Of a stretch of DNA of 64,000 nt, positions 53,444-62,997 are shown piece after piece. The first letter of the stretch is position 1; each line of letters begins with the position of its first letter. The DNA is from CAZJYI01 sp964550025 (GTDB taxonomy: Bacteria; Verrucomicrobiota; Kiritimatiellia; UBA8416; CAYOBW01). The notes under the pieces were generated by a model. It saw nothing but the letters and a program-made list of their open reading frames with translations, had not been told where the DNA came from and did no database searches. Location: assembly GCA_964550025.1 (NCBI GenBank), contig CAZJYI010000047.1, positions 9,914 through 73,913 of the forward strand, read 5' to 3'. The translations under genes and the position numbers were made by a program.

Positions 53444-55904
53444 TCACCGCTCCAGATACGTGAACTTGACTTCGCTCAATCCGAACTTCGGCCCACCCCA
53501 GTTGCCTGTTCCTCTGGCCGGGTTGGCCTTCATCCTCACGTAGCGCGCCTTGGCGCCCTCGAAACGGATCGGGCTGTTCTTCCCGTCGTCCAGGTTGGTC
53601 GCCGGCATCCACTGTTTGCCGGTCGCCCGGGCCAGGCGGAAGGGATAGCCCTCGGTCTTGATCGGCTGCCACTGTTTTCCGTCTTCGGAATAGTCAATCG
53701 TCACGTCCCGCAAGCCGCACGCCGTGCCGCCGGTCCACCAGAGAACGCGGTAATCGTCGGGACAGTTGTAGTTCCACACAACCATCGCATCGAGCGCGTA
53801 AACGGAACCCAGATCAAACGTAATCTCGGCCTTCTCGCCCTTGTCGACAGTATACATTCCGACACGGTAGGAATTGGCGCGATGGAGGGAGGTGATATCC
53901 GGGCCGTCGATGCCTCCCGCACCAACCAGGCAACTCGGAGAGTTCATCCAGCCCTCATGACCCCACCCATCCCTTGAAACCGACATCGCCTTGACGCCGG
54001 GAATCACGCGGTTGTTCATGACGTAGACCGATACGGCGTGGTTCAAACGCACACCGCCGATCTCGGCAACTGCATCCACCATCGTCCGGCCGGCCCCAAC
54101 CGCGCGAACCATGCCGTCGGCATCCACCGTGACGACCTTCTCATCCCGGCTGCTGAAACGGCAATCCGCCGTGAAGCGTCGCCGCCGTGCGCGTGCGCCA
54201 GCATGGAGTTGATGAACTCGATGCAGCCCACGCCTTCGAAGGAGTGGTCGGCAGAAAGGAACGTGTTGTTCCGGCGGAGAAGCTCGTGCGGCCCCTCGCC
54301 GTGGGTCAGGCGATTCGTAAAGGCCCCGAGGAGTTCTTCGCCCGGATACTCGGCGCGCACCGCCTGTGAGAAGATGCGCGGGAACCCGTTGCCCTGGTTC
54401 CACGAGCCCAACCAACGAAGCGTGTCGCGGGCGATGATGCGGCCCCTTTCGGAACCCGGTCCGTCGAGCGCGCCGCCGGGATAGACATGGTCGAGCACAA
54501 CCGGATTGTCCTCTCTGCCGAAGATCGAGATATCAATGCGGTTTTCGGCCTCCTTGAAGAGGAGTTTGCCATCCGCAAGCGCCACAGGGTAGTCGCTCAG
54601 ACGGTCCAGGAAGTCCTGCCATCCAGGGCGGCGGTGGGCATCGACACCCAGCTCCGTGCTGAATCGGATCGCCGCCCGGAGGACCCTTCGGACATACCCA
54701 AGCGTCGGTCCGGGATTGAGGTCCCCAGGCATACGCTCGCGCTGGGCGCCCTTTATGACGTAGCGGCCGGTCTCGTCGAGCTCGAGATTGTCTTCCCAGA
54801 AGTCCATCAGTTCGCGCAGGTACGGGTACGCGTATTGCTCCATGAATCCCCGGTCTTTTGAGAACTCGCAATGCCAGATCAGCGAGAGCGCCGCCAGTGA
54901 CGCATTGCTCTTCTGTCCCAGCGCGTCGTCGTCAGGGCTCCGTAGTAGTAGCGCTCGATCAATGCGTCGTTGACGTCGATCCAGGATTTCAACCAGTACG
55001 CCTTCCACCATTCCGCGTGGCCTGCCAGCAACCCGGTGACGGCATCGCCCTTTGTGTTGTTGTCCAGCGCCACCAGTGCCTGCTCCAGGTGCTTGTACTC
55101 ATCCTTGCCGCCCTTGACGCTGAGCAGAAGCCGCGTGGTCCGTCCCGGTCGCACCTCGAACGAAAGCGCAGCACCCGTCCCACCCCTGTCATAGGTAGCG
55201 CGCAGGTTCGACGCGTCCATCGCACGCAGGGCCACCGCTGCATTGACGGTGATGAACGAGGTGTGTTCCTTGCGCAGCCAGACGGTTGCTGCGTCCTCCA
55301 CACCCGAGACGATGAAGAAGTTCTTCTGCTCGTTCTCCGCGGCCAGGCGGACGGTCAGCGACGCGGCGGTCTTCACGGCTGCCAGTTCGAGGACCACCAT
55401 ATCCCGCTGCGCCAGGGCCACGCAGCGCGCCTTCAGCATGCCGCCCTCCAGCGGCAGCTCACTGCGCACCTCGGCCGCGGCCATATCCTGGACATGCCGG
55501 GAGCCCGTCGGGTCACCGGCCGCGTTGTGAATCGCCATGCCAAGGCGGCCAAGCGGCACCTGGCGGATATGATGTTTCTGGAAGAGGCGGCCCGGGTGCA
55601 ATTCCACGGCCCAGAAATCGGACTTGCTGAGGTGGTAGTTGACCTCCCGATGGGTCCCGTCCAACGCAACCGTCAGCTTGCCCCCGCCGCAGAGCGGGGC
55701 ATCCGGGATCGTGTTCACCTTTTTCAGGGAAGGGATCGGGTGGTCGTAGACGGAGAGGCAAGCCGTCAGCTTGGCGTGCAGGGCATCCCATTCCAGTGCC
55801 GCGTTTCGTGTGGTGTCTGTGGTTGACTCTCTTGCCATCGCATGACCCCCGGCGACCTGCAGAACCAACAGGCCCGCGCATAGAATTCGATTCGTCCACT
55901 TCAT
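53444..55904 (-). pseudogene. Frameshifted secreted (alpha/alpha)-barrel glycoside hydrolase with Ig-like and F5/8-type C domains
   Basis: Three minus-strand frames carry consecutive parts of one protein. Part 1 (55904 to ~54920) has a signal peptide (ILCAGLLVLQVAGGHAMA) and a beta-sandwich ending in IERYYYGALTT. Part 2 (~54930 to ~54180) continues with NASLAALSLIWHCEFSKDRG, NQGNGFPRIFSQAVRAEYPG and SADHSFEGVGCIEFINSMLA, which resemble GH95/GH65-like (alpha/alpha)6 enzymes. Part 3 (~54180 to 53444) has a Big-2-like Ig domain (SRDEKVVTVDADGMVRAVGA) and a discoidin domain (AEITFDLGSVYALDAMVVWN). The first shift lies near 54905-54935, beside ACGACGACG; the second near 54165-54190. Either sequencing errors or true decay explains this; everything else is well preserved. 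Confidence 0.75.
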
Positions 55905-55977
55905 AGCCTCGACGCCCTTCCACAAGGATCTGCTTCGTGCAGACACGCTCAACAGGTGAAACCTCCGCAGGATTCGG

Positions 55978-56041
55978 GTGTAGAAGTAGGTGTACGAGTA
56001 CGGGAGAAGACCTACCCGTCGCCCTCCACGTACTCCTACAC
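55978..56041. repeat. GTGTAGAAGTAGGTG inverted repeat (family C)
   Basis: The left arm 55978-56003 and right arm 56015-56041 (complement begins GTGTAGGAGTACGTG) pair imperfectly. A better copy lies at 62535-62597. The remainder of the 487-base gap 55905-56391 holds only a weak 68-codon frame (56155-56361, +) with a hydrophobic stretch (GIVAGAVAAVAAAVTGF), which I do not call as a gene. Confidence 0.65.
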
Positions 56042-56391
56042 TCGCTCGTGCACGCCAATCCCTTCTTCGTCAGCACCGGCGATACCCGCCAGGGTGATCG
56101 ACAGTATGCTCCCTTCGACCATCCTTCTGCAACGCAGCACATGCATCATTACGGGTGCAATGCGCATCATTCTGGACGACATGGTGTGAGTGGCTTATCT
56201 CTGACGCTGATGACGGTCGCTTGCACGGCATAGTCGCGGGTGCCGTGGCGGCTGTTGCCGCGGCCGTAACGGGGTTTGCGACGATGCTCGCCCTTTCGGC
56301 CGAGATACATGCCAAACGCCTACGGCGCTCCCCCTCGCCTTCACCTTGCCTTGTTCAGTGAGATGTCTCTCGCTTCTGGTGCAAGCGAATC

Positions 56392-57945
56392 CTAGTTCAA
56401 CACCTTGACCTTCCGCGGAGAAATGGCTGTCACCAGGTCGGGCAGATCGTATCTGAGAAGGGCGCCGGGTACTACATGGCCCAGCAGATGGTGCGTGAGG
56501 GGCTCAGCCACTACATCGCCGAGCCACGAGCGGACGGACTCTTTCAGAGTCAGGGAAACAAACCGCTCATCGAGCGCTGCGGCGTGCAGGGCGACCGGCC
56601 CGGCATCGTGGAGCCCCATCAAATGGACGGCCTCGACGTCCGCCTGCCCTGAGATCACATCCGCCGCGGCCAGGAGCTCGTCCACCCGCTGCCCGAGAAG
56701 GGGACGGCCGATGTGCATGGACAGGTTGGATACGCGGTGCTCGCGGTTGTAATACTTCCTGTTACTGCCCCGGTCCGCGGTCTCGCCGAATCCGCGCAGA
56801 TCGACGCTGAGGACGATGTGTCCGGCACGAACGAGATCCTCGATTTCGCCGCCGGCGGCTGCTCCACGGGCCTTACCTCTGCCGTCGGCACAAACCGTCG
56901 CCGTCCGCTTCACGCCGGCATCGCCGTCCGGCACGAAGAGCAGCGCGGGCATGGGGAGTTCGCCCTTGCGTTCGATGACCAGCTTTTCGATCCGGTAGCC
57001 GTCCCGCGCAATCGTGCCGGCGTTGCGGGGCACGGCCTCTTTTCTCTTATCGCTGACCCCTATCAGGCGTTTCACTTCCGCCAGACAGGTCTCGGTGTCG
57101 TTTTCCTGCCAGAACCGGCGTCGTTGCTCCGCCAGTTCCTTCGCACGAGCCAGGTTCATCTCCTGCACCGTCGATTCGTTCTTGAAGGAGGTGACGACCT
57201 GCCCGGTTGCAGTTGCCCGGATGCCCTTGTCATCCAGCAACTTCAGTTCGGGTTCCATGGCCGGGCCGGCGTCGTCCAGGATCCAACGTTTCATCCAGCC
57301 CGCCGCGGCCTCGCGCAGAGGCTTGGCGAAACCGTGTTTGCCGTCGTAGGCGGTCAGACCGGTCCTCTCCGGCTCACCGAGCACGGCATAAAGTCGTTTC
57401 GCCTCTTTCGCAGCGTCCTGTGTCGAGGCGAACTCAAAGAAGTCCTTTTCCGCCGCCAGGATCAACGTCGGCTTCGGCGCTCGCATCCAGAAGTAGTCGA
57501 CGTGGTCGATCCCCAGCGCGACCTCGCCGGGAAGGTGCTGGCAGCCATCGGCGGGGAGGATCGTTTCGTACTTGCGCTGCTTCCGCATGACGTAGCAGGA
57601 AGGCGCGGCCGGGCCGACTCGCTCGTCCAGCGCCATCAGAAACGTCGTCTGCGTGCCGCCGCCGGAGTTGCCGGTCAGGCCGACCGGTTTCGTCCTATCC
57701 ACCTCTGGACGGCTCAGCAGCAATCGTTCACCCCGCTTGCGGGCAGCTTCCGGGGACTGTAAAGCCGCTTCGACTTCGACGGCGCGCTTCGCGTACAACT
57801 GCTTCGACTGCTGCAGGAGATGCTCATAGAGAAGGCTGTTCGCGCCTTTGGGCAGGACACTCAGGTCCTCTGCCGCCGCAGGCGTGCCAAGAAAGGCGAC
57901 GGCGAGCAGAATCAAGATGCCAGGATGTCTCATGGTGTTATGCAT
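56392..57945 (-). CDS. Secreted double alpha/beta-hydrolase (acetyl-xylan-esterase-like) with truncated first module
   Basis: 517 residues with a signal peptide (GILILLAVAFLGTPAAA). The first module jumps from EAARKRGERL straight to SRPEVDRTKPVGLTGNSGGG (~95): the usual 150-200 residues with the first strands and oxyanion region are missing, though the nucleophile Ser and a later DGKHGFAKP (His) remain. The second module (RDGYRIEKLVIERKGELPMP; SVDLRGFGETADRG) has GLHDAG (~443) where GxSxG should stand, so it lacks a nucleophile. It may be a binding protein or a decaying enzyme. GAGGGGAG lies directly before ATG 57945; ATG 57933 is an alternative start. Confidence 0.7.
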   Translation of the reverse strand: MHNTMRHPGILILLAVAFLGTPAAAEDLSVLPKGANSLLYEHLLQQSKQLYAKRAVEVEAALQSPEAARKRGERLLLSRPEVDRTKPVGLTGNSGGGTQTTFLMALDERVGPAAPSCYVMRKQRKYETILPADGCQHLPGEVALGIDHVDYFWMRAPKPTLILAAEKDFFEFASTQDAAKEAKRLYAVLGEPERTGLTAYDGKHGFAKPLREAAAGWMKRWILDDAGPAMEPELKLLDDKGIRATATGQVVTSFKNESTVQEMNLARAKELAEQRRRFWQENDTETCLAEVKRLIGVSDKRKEAVPRNAGTIARDGYRIEKLVIERKGELPMPALLFVPDGDAGVKRTATVCADGRGKARGAAAGGEIEDLVRAGHIVLSVDLRGFGETADRGSNRKYYNREHRVSNLSMHIGRPLLGQRVDELLAAADVISGQADVEAVHLMGLHDAGPVALHAAALDERFVSLTLKESVRSWLGDVVAEPLTHHLLGHVVPGALLRYDLPDLVTAISPRKVKVLN

Positions 57946-58016
57946 CTCCCCTCAGGCCCAACGTCGCCCATCTGGCGAGCCGTTGGGCTTCGGCAGACGG
58001 GCTTGTCAGGAGGCTC

Positions 58017-58472
58017 CTATCTATCAAACCGTCCGTTTCTCAGCGGGATGGGTTTTGCCTCGGTCCTTCCGTGCCACACACCATGGAGTCTGCCCCATGC
58101 ATCATCCACAAAGTACACGAGTTGAAACGATGTTGCTCCCTTGTCGTACCCCTTATCTTCCACGCCGTGGTATTGAATCCATGTGGTCTGTCCGGGCTCC
58201 AGGGTGACAGGGTGGTACTCTGTCAGACTTTGCTTGATTAGAGTCTTGCCTCGCTTGTATCGGTTCGGCGATAGCTCGGTGATGACCTTCTCTCCTTTGC
58301 TGGTCATGCGGCTCAGGCCTTTTGTCAGCACCGTCACAGGCTTCTTTGAATCGTTCGTCAGGTATACCATGACGGAGCCGACAAGATTGACTTCCGTCTC
58401 CAATTCCAGATCTTGCGCTCCACAGAGGGAAGCCGCAAGCACGGCCAGCATGACGATGTATCTGTATCTCAT
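58017..58472 (-). CDS. Small secreted hypothetical protein
   Basis: 151 residues with a signal peptide (RYIVMLAVLAASLCGAQ). The mature part is beta-rich (LETEVNLVGSVMVYLTNDSK; EYHPVTLEPGQTTWIQY; FQLVYFVDDAWGRLH) and compact, possibly an Ig-like or lipocalin-sized domain. I do not recognise a family. Start 58472 has AGGAAAG upstream; nine further residues up to 58499 are unlikely. It stands between the double esterase and the PQQ protein on the same strand. Confidence 0.65.
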   Translation of the reverse strand: MRYRYIVMLAVLAASLCGAQDLELETEVNLVGSVMVYLTNDSKKPVTVLTKGLSRMTSKGEKVITELSPNRYKRGKTLIKQSLTEYHPVTLEPGQTTWIQYHGVEDKGYDKGATSFQLVYFVDDAWGRLHGVWHGRTEAKPIPLRNGRFDR

Positions 58473-58505
58473 TCTTCTTTCCTGATCGTTGCGGATCAAG
58501 CGAGG

Positions 58506-58607
58506 CTATCTGCCGTCGCCAGCATCCGGCTTATCGGCCCCAGTATTCCTCTTCATCAGCTCTCTTGTGGAAAGGAGCCAGTTCTGAAACTCAAAGACCC
58601 GGTCCAT
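58506..58607 (-). other. Possible gene remnant or micro-protein
   Basis: The minus-strand frame MDRVFEFQNWLLSTRELMKR then NTGADKPDAGDGR ends 34 bases before the small secreted gene. The frame is open 18 codons further upstream (LRLQTSKLSQGENS) without a start, after a TAG. Composition is protein-like, so it may be the tail of a lost gene. Low confidence. Confidence 0.25.
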
Positions 58608-58687
58608 GGAATTCTCGCCCTGCGACAGCTTGGAGGTCTGAAGCCTCAGCAGGTCAATCTACACGCACACGGTGAAGAGCCGCACGT

Positions 58688-61600
58688 TCAATCCGGCCGA
58701 AAGCCAAGTTCATCAAACCGTACACCGGAGTTCCCCCAGGAATACAGCCCCACAGTCCCGCGGGTAAAGGTGGCGTCCTCGGCTTCGAGGTCCTTCTTGC
58801 CGTCAACCAGCACGACGATGCGCGGTCCCGTGCACCGGATCTCCACACGGTACGTTTGTCCGGGTTTGTAGCCGCCCCGGTTAATCGCCAGCACGGTGTA
58901 GGCGTCCCCCTGCTTGCGGGCGAGCAGGCGGAAGCTCCTCTCGCTGTTCATGGTCCAGAGGTAGTGGTGACCCGGATCGGTGAGGCGGAACACGGCACCG
59001 ACACCATCGTTGTCGCGGGAGTTGATGGTGAAGGAGAAACTCCCGTCACGAAAAGCCGTGCCCCCGTTGAACGTGTACAGGGACCCCGGGCGTTCCGCCG
59101 CCGGATCCCTGCTCATGGGACGATCCCCTCCCACCAGCACGTTGGACGTCTGGTCGACCCCACCGGCAGCCACCTCCCAGGCGCTGGGCGGCTTGGCGTC
59201 CGGCGCGTCCCACGCGGTCCAGTGTTCCGACCCCAAGGGCAGGAGATTCCGATCGACCACAAAACGGGCCTCGGCCACCGGCCCGGAGCGTCCGCGCGCG
59301 TCGAAGCCACGGGCCCGCACGGGCAGCGACCGACGCACCTCGAGCGGTGCGGTGTAGCGGGAGGACTGCCGGGTGGGGATCGTGCCGTCCAGGGTGTAGT
59401 GGACGGCCGTGCCCCCTTCGGAATCCGCGGTGAGGGACACGGAGACGGGGTCTCGAAAGGCGCCGCCCGCCGGTTCGATGGCCGGGGCGCGAATGCCGCC
59501 GGGCTGCAGGGCGATCCAGGACTGGTTCAGGTAGCTGCATTTGCACCCGGCCGACGCGTCGGGGGCCAGCACCAGTCCGCCGGCCGGCAACACGTTGATC
59601 CAGCACCCGGGCCGGATCCCTCCGAAATCCTCGTTGGTCTTGTTCCGGATCAGGTCAAAGTAACCCAGGGTGGCCGAACGGTACACCATCAGGTTCTTCG
59701 AGCCGGCCAGGATGCCGCAGGCGTAGGAGCGTTTGAAGGGGAAGGGACGCGATTCACCGGTCAGCAGGTCCCAGGCCCCGCCCTGGGCGTAGATGGTCCG
59801 GCCGTTGACCACCGGGCGGGAATCGTACCGGACGTCTTCTTCCCACCGGAGCGTGCCGTCGGCGAGGTCGAACACAGCCATTCTGCCGCCCCGTTCGCTG
59901 GCCAGTCTGAACCGGGTGGGCTGGTAACTCATCAGGAGTGATCGGTGCGCGTCGCTGGCGGCCAGGAGCGTTCCAAAGACGCCTTCCTGCCGCTTCCAGA
60001 CGAGTTTCCCGGTATCGGCCTCCAGGGCCACCAGCTCGCCGCGCTCCTCGGGCACATAGGCGCCCCGGCGTGTCCGGTCGTACAGAGCCAGGGGACGATC
60101 CACGAGCAGGACCCGGTTCGAGGTCACCGCGATGGCATTGTGACGGATGGAATTGGTGGCATCATACCGCCACGCCAACTCTCCGGAATCCGCGTCGAGC
60201 GCGAACAGGGCGGTCGATTCGGTCAACTGGCGACTCATGTCGCCGCCCTTCACGTAGCGGAAGGTGACGATGTGGTTGGTGTCCGAAAGCGTCCCGTATA
60301 GGAACCCGCCCGCCGCGGCAATGTAGCCCCAGGTTCCCGGGACTCCGTCGCCTTGCCCCGGCGCGTGGAAGGTGTTCAACAGGGTCCCGGTATCCGCGTC
60401 CAGCACCAGGCACTCGGAGCCCCGGCGGACGAAAATGCGCCCGTCGGCCGCGCAGTAGTTGCTCCCGGTTCCGCTGGTGCCCATGAGATGGTCCCCGTGG
60501 TACGCCTTGAGGATCCCGGGCAGCGCAAACTTCCAGCGCAGGTGGCCGTTGTAGGCGTCGACGGCATACAGGCTGTCCAGCCCTTCGGAGTACAGGGTGC
60601 CCCGATGGAACAGCGGGGCCGGGGCCCGGCCGTGGCGTTGCACCATGGACTGGCCGAGGTCGTCGAACCACAGCGTTCCCAGCGGCCCCCTCACCAGGGC
60701 ATCCCCGGAACAGGTGGTGTTGGCCGGGTCGGCGTACTGGTGGGTCCACTCCCCCGCCCCCTCCAGAGGGCCCCGCCGGCTTACCGTCATGGCTCCCGGG
60801 CGCCCCAGGCAGGCCACACCGCCGTAGGGCCGCCGGGCCCGTGTCATCCATTCCCTATGAGGAGTGTCCGGACCGTCGAGCACGGATTGCGCGGACACCA
60901 CGACGTTGGCAAAGTAGTCCGGAAGAATATCGGCCTCCGGACCGGCCTGCACGATCGCGACCCGGGATCCGTAGAGACCCGCGGCGGCCAGCGCCTCCCG
61001 GGCCCGGGCCACCTTGTCCGGGTCCGCCTCGATCCCGACAACATGAAGCGAACTGCGCTTCGCCAGCTCAAAGGCCAGTTGTCCTTCGCCGCAATCCAGA
61101 TCCAGGGCAACTCCCCGTGTCACCCCGCTCAACCGCAGGATTTCCGCGGCGGCCGCGGCGTATTCCGCGTTGGCCCCGAAAGGGTGCGCCGGCCCTTTCG
61201 GGGCATTCCTCACCGGTGCCTTGCCGCTTGCATCGAAACCGTACAACCGGCCCGTGTCCGTGCTGACGAGGAGCCGTCCATCCGACACGGCCAGGCCGTA
61301 GACGGTCCCGTCCACGGCCGCCTCCCAGACCTGCCGACCGGAGTCCAGGTCGAGCGCGCGCACGTGACCGTTCTCCCCGCAGACGGCTTTGCGGTCCGCC
61401 ACCACGAGGGCCGTCGCCGGCGCCTTCACCGCCAGGTTGGTGCGAACGGTCGCCACGGTATTGGTTCCCCCGGGTGTCCATACGTACACCGAGAGCTTCT
61501 TCGCCTCGGCCTGAACAAAGCCGTCCGCGGTTGCGGCCACCGGCCCGGACTTGATTCTGCCGGCCACTGCGCCCGAATCCCGTTCAAAGAGCATCCCGCC

Positions 61601-62467
61601 ATTGAGAAAGAACTCGTCCTGGACCATCACTGACGATCCGCCGACATGCCCCAGTCTTTGCAGGTGAAAGTAGCGGAAGGTCCCGTCGGAGCGATCAAAC
61701 ACGGCCGGCACGGCGCGTCCGGTCGGCACATACAGGCGGTGTTCGTCAGCGGCGAGGTAGCCTTGGGCGCAGACGCCGCTGTGGGCAAATGCGCCCCCGT
61801 GGGGCTGCCCCATGTAGCGGGATCCGTCGGCGTCGTTGCACCAGACCTCCCGCCCGGTTCCGGCATCCAGGGCGTAAAGGTAGATCCCGTCGGACGGCCA
61901 GATGCCCGCGGCGTAGTACACCAGGTCGCCCACCAGCACGGGGCCGCCGCGCGCGGGAATCCGGGCGATCATGCGCCTGTTGCCCAGGATGCGCCGGTCG
62001 TCGGGTCCGGCCCGGTGCTTCCAGACCGGCGAGCCGTCTTTGGCGTTCAAGCAATAAAGGTGGCCGTCGTCGCTCGTCACGTACAGACGCTCGTTGGCAT
62101 ATGCCGGCGCGAAGCGAACCGGCCCTCCCGTGAAGAACTGCCAGCGCCGGGTCCCGGTTTCGGCGTCCAGGGCCACTACCCGGTCATCCGCACTGCTCCC
62201 GAAAAACACCAGGCCCTCCGCGACCACGGAGTGGAACGCGCGGTCGAACAACATACGGTCCTGGCGCGGCCAGGCGGGTCGCGGCGCCTGGCCGGCCTGG
62301 AACGACCATCGCAGCGAAAGGGCATCGGGCAGGGCTTCTTCGGTATAGGCGCTTCGAGCGGCGTCATGACGAAACACGGGCCAGTCCGCCCCGGCGGGTT
62401 GATGGAGCAAGGCGGCCAGCGCAACCGGAAGAAATCCCAGTGCGCAAAACGGTTTACGAATTGTCAA
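58688..62467 (-). CDS. Secreted PQQ-type propeller protein with internal methyltransferase-like domain, chitobiase-type and LamG-like domains
   Basis: 1259 residues, TTG start with GAGGAGGGG just upstream and a signal peptide (ALGFLPVALAALLHQPAGA). Residues ~30-430 and ~620-960 are PQQ/BamB-type blades (DDRVVALDAETGTRRWQFFT; NGHLRWKFALPG; GELAWRYDATNS). Between them, ~445-560, is a class I methyltransferase-like Rossmann domain: VALDLDCGEGQLAFELAKRS with ...VVGIEADPDKVARAREALAA. A chitobiase C-terminal-like domain (VHYTLDGTIPTRQSSRYTAP, ~1000-1050) and a LamG/DUF1080-like domain (~1080-1259) follow. A SAM-type domain in an exported protein is odd, since SAM is not available outside. The motif has DCGEGQ in place of GxGxG, so it may not bind SAM. 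Confidence 0.8.
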   Translation of the reverse strand: MTIRKPFCALGFLPVALAALLHQPAGADWPVFRHDAARSAYTEEALPDALSLRWSFQAGQAPRPAWPRQDRMLFDRAFHSVVAEGLVFFGSSADDRVVALDAETGTRRWQFFTGGPVRFAPAYANERLYVTSDDGHLYCLNAKDGSPVWKHRAGPDDRRILGNRRMIARIPARGGPVLVGDLVYYAAGIWPSDGIYLYALDAGTGREVWCNDADGSRYMGQPHGGAFAHSGVCAQGYLAADEHRLYVPTGRAVPAVFDRSDGTFRYFHLQRLGHVGGSSVMVQDEFFLNGGMLFERDSGAVAGRIKSGPVAATADGFVQAEAKKLSVYVWTPGGTNTVATVRTNLAVKAPATALVVADRKAVCGENGHVRALDLDSGRQVWEAAVDGTVYGLAVSDGRLLVSTDTGRLYGFDASGKAPVRNAPKGPAHPFGANAEYAAAAAEILRLSGVTRGVALDLDCGEGQLAFELAKRSSLHVVGIEADPDKVARAREALAAAGLYGSRVAIVQAGPEADILPDYFANVVVSAQSVLDGPDTPHREWMTRARRPYGGVACLGRPGAMTVSRRGPLEGAGEWTHQYADPANTTCSGDALVRGPLGTLWFDDLGQSMVQRHGRAPAPLFHRGTLYSEGLDSLYAVDAYNGHLRWKFALPGILKAYHGDHLMGTSGTGSNYCAADGRIFVRRGSECLVLDADTGTLLNTFHAPGQGDGVPGTWGYIAAAGGFLYGTLSDTNHIVTFRYVKGGDMSRQLTESTALFALDADSGELAWRYDATNSIRHNAIAVTSNRVLLVDRPLALYDRTRRGAYVPEERGELVALEADTGKLVWKRQEGVFGTLLAASDAHRSLLMSYQPTRFRLASERGGRMAVFDLADGTLRWEEDVRYDSRPVVNGRTIYAQGGAWDLLTGESRPFPFKRSYACGILAGSKNLMVYRSATLGYFDLIRNKTNEDFGGIRPGCWINVLPAGGLVLAPDASAGCKCSYLNQSWIALQPGGIRAPAIEPAGGAFRDPVSVSLTADSEGGTAVHYTLDGTIPTRQSSRYTAPLEVRRSLPVRARGFDARGRSGPVAEARFVVDRNLLPLGSEHWTAWDAPDAKPPSAWEVAAGGVDQTSNVLVGGDRPMSRDPAAERPGSLYTFNGGTAFRDGSFSFTINSRDNDGVGAVFRLTDPGHHYLWTMNSERSFRLLARKQGDAYTVLAINRGGYKPGQTYRVEIRCTGPRIVVLVDGKKDLEAEDATFTRGTVGLYSWGNSGVRFDELGFRPD

Positions 62468-62534
62468 GGTTCCCCTCCTCGTTGTTGTGGAGTGTTACCG
62501 AAGGCGGGCGTGGCCCGCAACCCAAGAGATCTGA

Positions 62535-62597
62535 GTGTACGAGTATGTGTAAGAGTACGGAACGTCTCCCCCCTTACTCTTACACGTACTCATACAC
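62535..62597. repeat. GTGTACGAGTATGTG inverted repeat (family C)
   Basis: The left arm 62535-62560 (GTGTACGAGTATGTGTAAGA...) and right arm 62572-62597 (complement GTGTATGAGTACGTGTAAGA) pair over about 26 bases with three mismatches and an 11-base loop. It lies upstream of the PQQ gene. Confidence 0.75.
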
Positions 62598-62684
62598 GCG
62601 AATCTCTCCCCCATTGATGGTGATCCGGCACATTCCCCGTGGCGCGTCAAAACACGGCATCACCGCGCTCGACGTGTGTCCTGG

Positions 62685-62900
62685 CTACTCCAGGTCAGGG
62701 CCCTCGATCCGCTCGCCCTTTCTCTGTCGTGCCTGGTCCTCCGGATTGAACGTGCCGTAGAAGAGGGCGGTGGTGTCCATCCAGGTGATGAGGCGCTCGA
62801 GCTCGTCGCTGCTGAGTCGGACCTTCTTGTGGCCGGCAGCCAAGCGCCATCGCTTACCTGAATGAGACGGGCGGTACGCCTGGAAAGTGGGGCAGACCTG
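62685..62900 (-). pseudogene. C-terminal fragment of a HzsA-like (planctomycete-type) large secreted protein
   Basis: The minus-strand frame ends KKVRLSSDELERLITWMDTT then ALFYGTFNPEDQARQRKGER and IEGPDLE. This is the C-terminal segment of hydrazine-synthase-alpha-like/PSD1-type proteins (xVxLSxEExxRLxTWxDxNxxFYGT). Upstream the frame shows CPTFQAYRPSHSGKRWRLAA, then turns into non-coding sequence with the Fic promoter. No start or body of the gene is present. Confidence 0.5.
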
Positions 62901-62923
62901 GATCAGTGTATGCTCCGACGTTT

Positions 62924-62994
62924 CCCGACAAATAATATTGATTAGGCGACATAAAGGCGTTTTAATGTCGCAAAGTAGGTTTACCCGACATAAA
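62924..62994 (+). promoter_or_regulatory. Promoter with CGACATA operators for the wHTH-Fic gene
   Basis: -35 TTGATT (62938-62943), 17-base spacer, -10 TTTAAT (62961-62966). The inverted repeat GCGACAT (62946-62952) / ATGTCGC (62965-62971) lies across the spacer and -10. Direct copies CCCGACAAAT (62924-62933) and CCGACATAAA (62985-62994) flank it. This is the usual layout for repressor binding, and the downstream gene has an N-terminal helix-turn-helix, so autoregulation is likely. Confidence 0.6.
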
Positions 62995-62997
62995 AAC

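Noticed and set aside
54043..55011. The middle frame of the broken glycoside hydrolase as an independent gene
   Set aside because: Its first ~35 and last ~45 residues are out-of-frame junk and only the centre is homologous to the flanking parts.
56155..56361. 68-codon plus-strand frame with a hydrophobic segment
   Set aside because: No ribosome site, repeat-bordered region, and the hydrophobic stretch is simple Ala/Val/Gly composition.
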